A stretch of DNA of 9,560 nucleotides, taken from contig CP070641.1 in NCBI GenBank assembly GCA_020354085.1, forward strand, positions 235,191 to 244,750, written 5' to 3'. Positions 6,328 to 9,560 of the stretch are shown here, piece after piece. Numbering within the stretch: the first letter of the stretch is position 1; each line of letters opens with the position of its first letter. Both the position numbers and the translations under genes were made by a program. Under the pieces are notes generated by a model that was given only the letters and a program-made list of their open reading frames with translations, ran no database searches and was not told the origin of the DNA. Source of the stretch: Pseudomonadota bacterium (GTDB lineage Bacteria > Pseudomonadota > Gammaproteobacteria > Acidiferrobacterales > Sulfurifustaceae).

Positions 6328-6522
6328 CTAAGAGAATGACATCAACAGGGCAATCACGACCAACAACAAGGCCACACCCTGCAACCCGACACGGGCAAAC
6401 ATCAGCTGATGGCTATGTTCGGCATCAAACTTGCCGCCATGCGCCATCGAACCGATGCCCATCACCAAAACCGCCGCTGTCGCCACAACCGCCAACATGA
6501 TGACAATAGTCAGTGCCGTCAT
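6328..6522 (-). CDS. HIG1-domain (hypoxia-induced family) twin-helix membrane protein
   Basis: This 64-aa protein has two transmembrane helices, at about residues 3-24 and 46-62. They are joined by a loop, GGKFDAEHSHQLMFARVGLQ at 29-48. That loop fits the HIG_1 pattern (GG-x-F-x(6)-LM-x-x-RV-x-x-QG), known from mitochondrial Rcf1/HIGD proteins and small proteobacterial proteins near respiratory genes. In mitochondria the family associates with respiratory supercomplexes; the bacterial role is not settled, so a respiratory link here is inference. I placed the start at 6522 because AGGAGGT lies 5 nt before it. A longer reading from 6564 would add a non-conserved segment and ignore that site. 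It is divergent from the metallopeptidase gene. Confidence 0.82.
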   Translation of the reverse strand: MTALTIVIMLAVVATAAVLVMGIGSMAHGGKFDAEHSHQLMFARVGLQGVALLLVVIALLMSFS

Positions 6523-6527
6523 GGTAG

Positions 6528-6534
6528 ACCTCCT
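6528..6534 (-). promoter_or_regulatory. Strong Shine-Dalgarno AGGAGGT for the HIG1-type gene
   Basis: AGGAGGT is a near-perfect anti-16S match 5 nt before the ATG at 6522. It fixes the start and suggests efficient translation. It is the strongest ribosome-binding site I see in the window. Confidence 0.75.
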
Positions 6535-6547
6535 ACGTACGACATTC

Positions 6548-6577
6548 GTTACAAGCATCACCAAAGCACTTTTTCAA
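6548..6577 (-). promoter_or_regulatory. Possible sigma-70 promoter for the HIG1-type gene
   Basis: On the minus strand TTGAAA (6572-6577) is separated by 18 bp from TGTAAC (6548-6553). Transcription would start near 6541, about 19 nt before the start codon and just upstream of the Shine-Dalgarno. The -35 is good and the -10 is moderate. Confidence 0.4.
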
Positions 6578-6587
6578 GCAGCGTGCC

Positions 6588-6601
6588 TTGACGCACGTCA
6601 T
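6588..6601. promoter_or_regulatory. Imperfect FNR-like dyad between divergent promoters
   Basis: TTGAC, 4 nt, GTCAT contains the perfect palindrome TGACG-CA-CGTCA. Compared with the FNR consensus TTGAT-N4-ATCAA it matches 4/5 and 3/5 bases. It lies midway between the proposed HIG1 and peptidase promoters, about 54 bp from each predicted start. That is not a classic class I or II distance, so regulator binding is speculative. Confidence 0.3.
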
Positions 6602-6613
6602 ACGCTTGCTCGA

Positions 6614-6642
6614 TTGTCCTGCCCAGCCCGTCGTCATATAGT
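6614..6642 (+). promoter_or_regulatory. Sigma-70 promoter of the metallopeptidase gene
   Basis: TTGTCC (6614-6619), a 17-bp spacer, and TATAGT (6637-6642) give 4/6 and 5/6 matches at ideal spacing. Transcription should begin near 6648-6650, immediately before the ATG at 6651. The message would then be leaderless or nearly so, which agrees with the lack of a Shine-Dalgarno. Confidence 0.55.
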
Positions 6643-6650
6643 CGCGCGCC

Positions 6651-7829
6651 ATGAATAAGCGTCAGCTTAAGTACCTGCAGGACGTGCTTGCCCTGCCGAC
6701 GGCACCATTCCGCGAACAGCACGTTGCCGATTGGGTTCGGCGACGATTGGCGCAGGCACGAGTGCCAAACTTCTTTGATCCGGATGGCAACCTCGTCGTC
6801 GGCATTTCCTCCGCCGCGGCCTACCGCAAGCTCGTACGCAAGCAGGCGCGCGAACCACTGCGCTTGTTCATCGCGCACATGGACCATCCCGGCTTCCATG
6901 GTGTACGGTGGTTGTCAAAGCGACGGTTGAGCGTGGAGTGGCATGGCGGCTCGCCCACTCGCAGGCTGCGCGGCACCAAGGTGTGGCTGGCCACCGACCA
7001 AGGCTACGTCGGCCAAGGTCAACTGCAACCGCGCCGGCTGCACAAATCCGGTCTCGCGCTGGCGACCGCAGAAGTCAGGCTTGATCGCGACCTATCCGAT
7101 TCTCTGCGTGCCGCCGACATCTACGGTGGGTTCGCATTTCGGTCGACCGTTTGGCGCAGCGGTAATCGGCTCTACACGAAGGCCGCCGATGATCTCGTTG
7201 GCGTGTTTGCGACAGTCGAGACTGCGATTGCCCTATTTCGCCAGCGCCGTGGTAGCACGCCGTTCTTGGGACTGCTCACCCGCGCCGAGGAGGTCGGTTT
7301 CGTGGGCGCGCTCGCGCACTTCGAGCTCGGTTGGCTCGCGCACGCGCGGCGCAAAGTGGTATGCGTGAGCCTCGAAACCTCGCGCACCTTGCCGGGCGCG
7401 CTGGTCGGAAAGGGTCCGGTGGTGCGCCTTGGAGATCGACGAACCGTGTTCGATCCAAATGCCTTGAAGATTCTGTCGGACGTCGCGCTGAAAACCCTGC
7501 CCGGCGCCCATCAACGACGCGTCATGGACGGCGGCACTTGTGAAGCGACCGCAGCCACAGTCTATGGTCTATCGGCCATCGGCGTCTCGGTACCGCTCGG
7601 CAACTATCACAACGAGGCCTACGAAGGCGGGCCCGACTCAATCACACCGCGCGGTCCCGCACCGGAATTCGTGGATATACGTGACGTCGATGGATTGCTG
7701 CGACTATGTCGTGCGCTGTGCACATCTGGCCTGCCCTGGGAGTCGCCGTGGCAGGATGTACGAAAACGCCTGGATAAGAATCGGCGTGCCCATCGCGCGC
7801 GCCTGCACCGATCGAATCAGGCCGCGTAA
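6651..7829 (+). CDS. M42-like zinc metallopeptidase (aminopeptidase family)
   Basis: M42 enzymes are cytoplasmic dinuclear-metal aminopeptidases, often assembling into large TET complexes. The 392-aa product keeps the metal-site pattern in order. His76 and Asp78 lie in IAHMDHPGF, Asp180-Asp181 in TKAADDLVG, Glu213-Glu214 in TRAEEVGFVGA, Glu242 in VSLETS, and His320 in GNYHNEAYEGG. The segment between about residues 90 and 170 would be the lid or PA-like insertion of M42 peptidases. The protein is somewhat longer than typical M42 (about 350 aa), with a strongly basic C-terminus (366-392). The substrate cannot be predicted. M20/M28 relatives share this ligand order, so the clan is surer than the family. 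The 3' end overlaps the convergent regulator gene by 13 bp. Confidence 0.82.
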   Translation: MNKRQLKYLQDVLALPTAPFREQHVADWVRRRLAQARVPNFFDPDGNLVVGISSAAAYRKLVRKQAREPLRLFIAHMDHPGFHGVRWLSKRRLSVEWHGGSPTRRLRGTKVWLATDQGYVGQGQLQPRRLHKSGLALATAEVRLDRDLSDSLRAADIYGGFAFRSTVWRSGNRLYTKAADDLVGVFATVETAIALFRQRRGSTPFLGLLTRAEEVGFVGALAHFELGWLAHARRKVVCVSLETSRTLPGALVGKGPVVRLGDRRTVFDPNALKILSDVALKTLPGAHQRRVMDGGTCEATAATVYGLSAIGVSVPLGNYHNEAYEGGPDSITPRGPAPEFVDIRDVDGLLRLCRALCTSGLPWESPWQDVRKRLDKNRRAHRARLHRSNQAA

Positions 7830-8563
7830 CGCTGGCCTGCCAATTCCGTCAAACGCGCGAGATCGTGAATGCGCACGCGCCGCGACGCAAGCGACAACAA
7901 ACCTTCTTCGGACAGGCGCGCGAGCAGCCGGCAAACTGTCTCTTTGGCAAGCCCCAAGTGATTGCTGAGATCGTTGCGCGACATGGAGAGGGGAAACTCG
8001 GTGCTGGAGAACCCGCGCGCGGCGTAGCGTTGACCCAACGCCAGAAGATAGGACGCCAATCGTTCCGTCGCCGACTTCTTGCCCACGAGCGGCAGAAGCA
8101 GTAATTCATCATGCGCGAGTTGCTCGGCGAGGATTTGAAACACTATGCGTCGTAATGCAGGCACAGAGTCCATAGCCTCACTCACGGTGCCAAACGGGAT
8201 TTCGGTGATCTCGGTCGCTTCGAGTGCAATGGCGTCGGAAGTGTGACGCCGCGCGGTCAATCCGCTGATGCCGACCAATTCGCCCGGAATGAAAAAACCG
8301 ATCGCTTGCGATGCGGCGCGCGCGTCGTGCGCCACGGTCTTGATCGACCCTGAGCAAACCGCGAACAGGGCCTCGAATGCGTCGCCCTCACGAAACAACA
8401 CCTCGCCGCGTCGCAGCCGTCGACCGCGACACACGATGCTCCCGCTCGTACCGTGTTCACTCGCCAGCTGACACAGCGGCGACAACCGGCAACAACGACA
8501 CGCGGCGAAGCCCCGTTCGACTACCTTGGCATCCACTGCTGCGCTGTTTTTCGTCGTTCTCAT
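7817..8563 (-). CDS. FNR-like transcription regulator of the Crp/Fnr family, atypical cysteine set
   Basis: The 248-aa product (E. coli FNR is 250 aa) has an N-terminal cysteine cluster, a cyclic-nucleotide-binding-like beta-roll, a dimerisation helix and a C-terminal winged HTH. Cys22-x2-Cys25-x5-Cys31 reproduces the spacing of FNR Cys20, Cys23 and Cys29, with an extra Cys24. The stretch equivalent to FNR around Cys122 reads ALEATEITEIPF, with Thr120 in place of the fourth cluster cysteine. The recognition helix has KETVCRLL: Glu208 and Arg212 match FNR Glu209 and Arg213, but Cys211 replaces Ser212. Oxygen or NO sensing through an Fe-S cluster is plausible but not assured. I chose ATG 8563 because AAGGTGG lies 5 nt before it; a TTG at 8590 would add nine residues. 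Confidence 0.88.
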   Translation of the reverse strand: MRTTKNSAAVDAKVVERGFAACRCCRLSPLCQLASEHGTSGSIVCRGRRLRRGEVLFREGDAFEALFAVCSGSIKTVAHDARAASQAIGFFIPGELVGISGLTARRHTSDAIALEATEITEIPFGTVSEAMDSVPALRRIVFQILAEQLAHDELLLLPLVGKKSATERLASYLLALGQRYAARGFSSTEFPLSMSRNDLSNHLGLAKETVCRLLARLSEEGLLSLASRRVRIHDLARLTELAGQRYAA

Positions 8564-8568
8564 CGTTG

Positions 8569-8575
8569 CCACCTT
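8569..8575 (-). promoter_or_regulatory. Shine-Dalgarno AAGGTGG deciding the regulator start
   Basis: AAGGTGG on the minus strand lies 5 nt before the ATG at 8563. It supports this start over the in-frame TTG at 8590. Confidence 0.55.
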
Positions 8576-8616
8576 GACTACGCAAACCAACCGGCGCCAC
8601 CGATCGAATCACTGAA

Positions 8617-8622
8617 ATCATA
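8617..8622 (-). promoter_or_regulatory. Possible -10 box upstream of the FNR-like gene
   Basis: TATGAT on the minus strand is a 5/6 match to TATAAT. Transcription would start near 8610, about 47 nt before the start codon. No good -35 lies 17 bp upstream. I see no clear FNR-type inverted repeat in the 122-bp gap between this gene and the methyltransferase gene. Confidence 0.3.
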
Positions 8623-8685
8623 CCGTTAATGGCGGCGAAGTGAGTATTCGCAAGGCGTGGCGATGGCTCCGAATGGTTGAGCGTT

Positions 8686-9507
8686 TTACGCAGGCTTACG
8701 ACCACGCACGAAATGCGTCTCGACGTTCAGCCACAAGCCCTTGTCGGTTCTAAGGCACGCGACCTCTTCGAGATGTGCTACGCGTACCTCCTCAAGCTGA
8801 GCCGGCGCAAGACGCTCGCATGGACCGCGTAAGGCGCTGTGCCACACGATTTCCCACCATTCGAGCTCGTTGCGCAGGTGGTACCCCATTTGCTCGGTTT
8901 TGACATTGACATCCATCAGACCGGCTGCCGTCATGAGCGCCTGGCATTCGTTCGAGTCTGCTAGTTCTTGCGGCGGCATGTCGACGCCAGCGTCGACGAG
9001 GCGTGCGCGCAGCAAGTCGATCATGGGTGTGAAGGCCAGCGGCGCGAAACTGGTGAACATCACGGTCCCCCCGGGGCGCGTCACGCGTCGCCACTGCGCA
9101 AGCGCGCTTGACATGTCGGACAAGAAGAACAGGCCGAAGGATGAAACAACGTGATTGAAGTAGTCGCGACGAAATTCGAGGGCGCCGCCGTCCATAACAT
9201 GCAAATCGACATTGGCGACACCGAACTTGGTGAGCTTCGCCTGCAGGCGTGCCAACATGCCCTCTGAGAGATCAATGGCGGTGACACGGCCACCCGGTCC
9301 CACCGCTTGCGCAGCCGCGATCGCGACCGCCCCCGTCCCACACGCGACGTCGAGCAACTTGTCGCCAGCGGCAGGTCGCAGCTGTGCGATCAGCCGATCG
9401 GCGATGAAGGGGAAGAAGCGCAGCGCCTCCTGATCGTAGCCGGGCGCGACCAGATCGAAGACCGCCGCGACCTGCGACGGCGTCGCCTGCGCAGTCGCCT
9501 CGGTCAT
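8686..9507 (-). CDS. Class I SAM-dependent methyltransferase (UbiE/COQ5-like domain)
   Basis: The 273-aa protein has a Rossmann-type methyltransferase domain. The N-terminal segment VAAVFDLVAPGYD is at 13-25. The SAM-binding motif I LLDVACGTGAVAIAAA is at 51-66, the acidic ribose-binding Asp79 in VTAIDLSEGML, and MDGGALEF at 105-112. HVVSSFGLFFLSD at 119-131 and RVTRPGGTVMFTSFA at 141-155 complete the core. The C-terminal 110 residues are less conserved and probably define the acceptor, which I cannot name. Similarity to UbiE is limited to the SAM fold, so a quinone role should not be assumed. No clear Shine-Dalgarno precedes the ATG at 9507, and the frame stays open upstream to the window edge. 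The FNR-like gene lies 122 bp downstream on the same strand. Confidence 0.85.
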   Translation of the reverse strand: MTEATAQATPSQVAAVFDLVAPGYDQEALRFFPFIADRLIAQLRPAAGDKLLDVACGTGAVAIAAAQAVGPGGRVTAIDLSEGMLARLQAKLTKFGVANVDLHVMDGGALEFRRDYFNHVVSSFGLFFLSDMSSALAQWRRVTRPGGTVMFTSFAPLAFTPMIDLLRARLVDAGVDMPPQELADSNECQALMTAAGLMDVNVKTEQMGYHLRNELEWWEIVWHSALRGPCERLAPAQLEEVRVAHLEEVACLRTDKGLWLNVETHFVRGRKPA

Positions 9508-9560
9508 GCGAAGACGCTCAGCTCGGGTTGGACGTGGCGCCCGCCGGCGCAGGCTTCGAC

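Noticed and set aside
8609..8622. GTGAT/ATGAT repeats upstream of the FNR-like gene considered as an autoregulatory FNR box
   Set aside because: The half-sites are direct rather than inverted, so they do not make an FNR-type dyad.
9518..9560. Possible 3' end of an upstream minus-strand gene: a Pro/Ala-rich frame ending in TGA 10 bp before the methyltransferase ATG
   Set aside because: Only 13 codons are visible, with no recognisable motif, and other frames are also open here, so it cannot be supported.
1..9560. Mobile elements, CRISPR arrays, tRNA or rRNA genes, defence or toxin-antitoxin systems
   Set aside because: I saw no transposase, integrase, regular repeat array, tRNA-like cloverleaf or rRNA sequence; gene content and synteny indicate stable core chromosome.

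Overview
The window looks like ordinary chromosome from a gammaproteobacterium of fairly high GC (about 60 percent, judged by eye). The main evidence is the left half. A NADP-type isocitrate dehydrogenase gene (icd, cut by the left edge) is divergent from rluE, nudJ, mnmA and purB, which is the E. coli order icd | rluE nudJ mnmA (hflD) purB. The clear difference is that hflD is absent: only 54 bp separate mnmA from purB. The order or genus cannot be named from this window.

Layout. 1-357 (-) is the N-terminal part of icd. 358-544 is a divergent promoter region with an extended -10 for icd and a 21-bp dyad. 545-2662 (+) is a tight run of rluE, nudJ and mnmA (pseudouridine synthase, Nudix hydrolase, tRNA 2-thiouridylase), with an 80-bp rluE/nudJ overlap and a 2-bp nudJ/mnmA gap. 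2717-4132 (+) is purB. 4129-4554 (-) is a four-helix membrane protein of unknown function whose stop codon shares CTAG with the purB stop. 4659-5653 (+) holds a PLD-like DUF7931-type protein and an NlpC/P60 lipoprotein. 5796-6161 (-) is a thioredoxin-like protein with a WCPPC active site. 6328-6522 (-) is a 64-aa HIG1-type membrane protein. 6651-7829 (+) is an M42-like metallopeptidase. 7817-8563 (-) is an FNR-like Crp-family regulator, and 8686-9507 (-) is a class I SAM-dependent methyltransferase.

Functionally this is mostly housekeeping: TCA cycle, purine synthesis, rRNA and tRNA modification, nucleotide-phosphate hydrolysis, cell-wall hydrolysis and thiol redox. The right half has a possible oxygen or redox theme: a thioredoxin, a HIG1 (hypoxia-induced family) protein and an FNR-like regulator. 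The regulator keeps the C-x2-C-x5-C part of the FNR iron-sulfur motif but has Thr where the fourth cysteine should be. An imperfect FNR-like dyad lies between the HIG1 and peptidase promoters. A link between these is inference only.

I found no rRNA, tRNA, CRISPR array, insertion sequence, prophage gene or defence system. I do not see an undescribed multi-gene system. The most useful leads are the atypical FNR homologue, the likely leaderless peptidase mRNA and the missing hflD.
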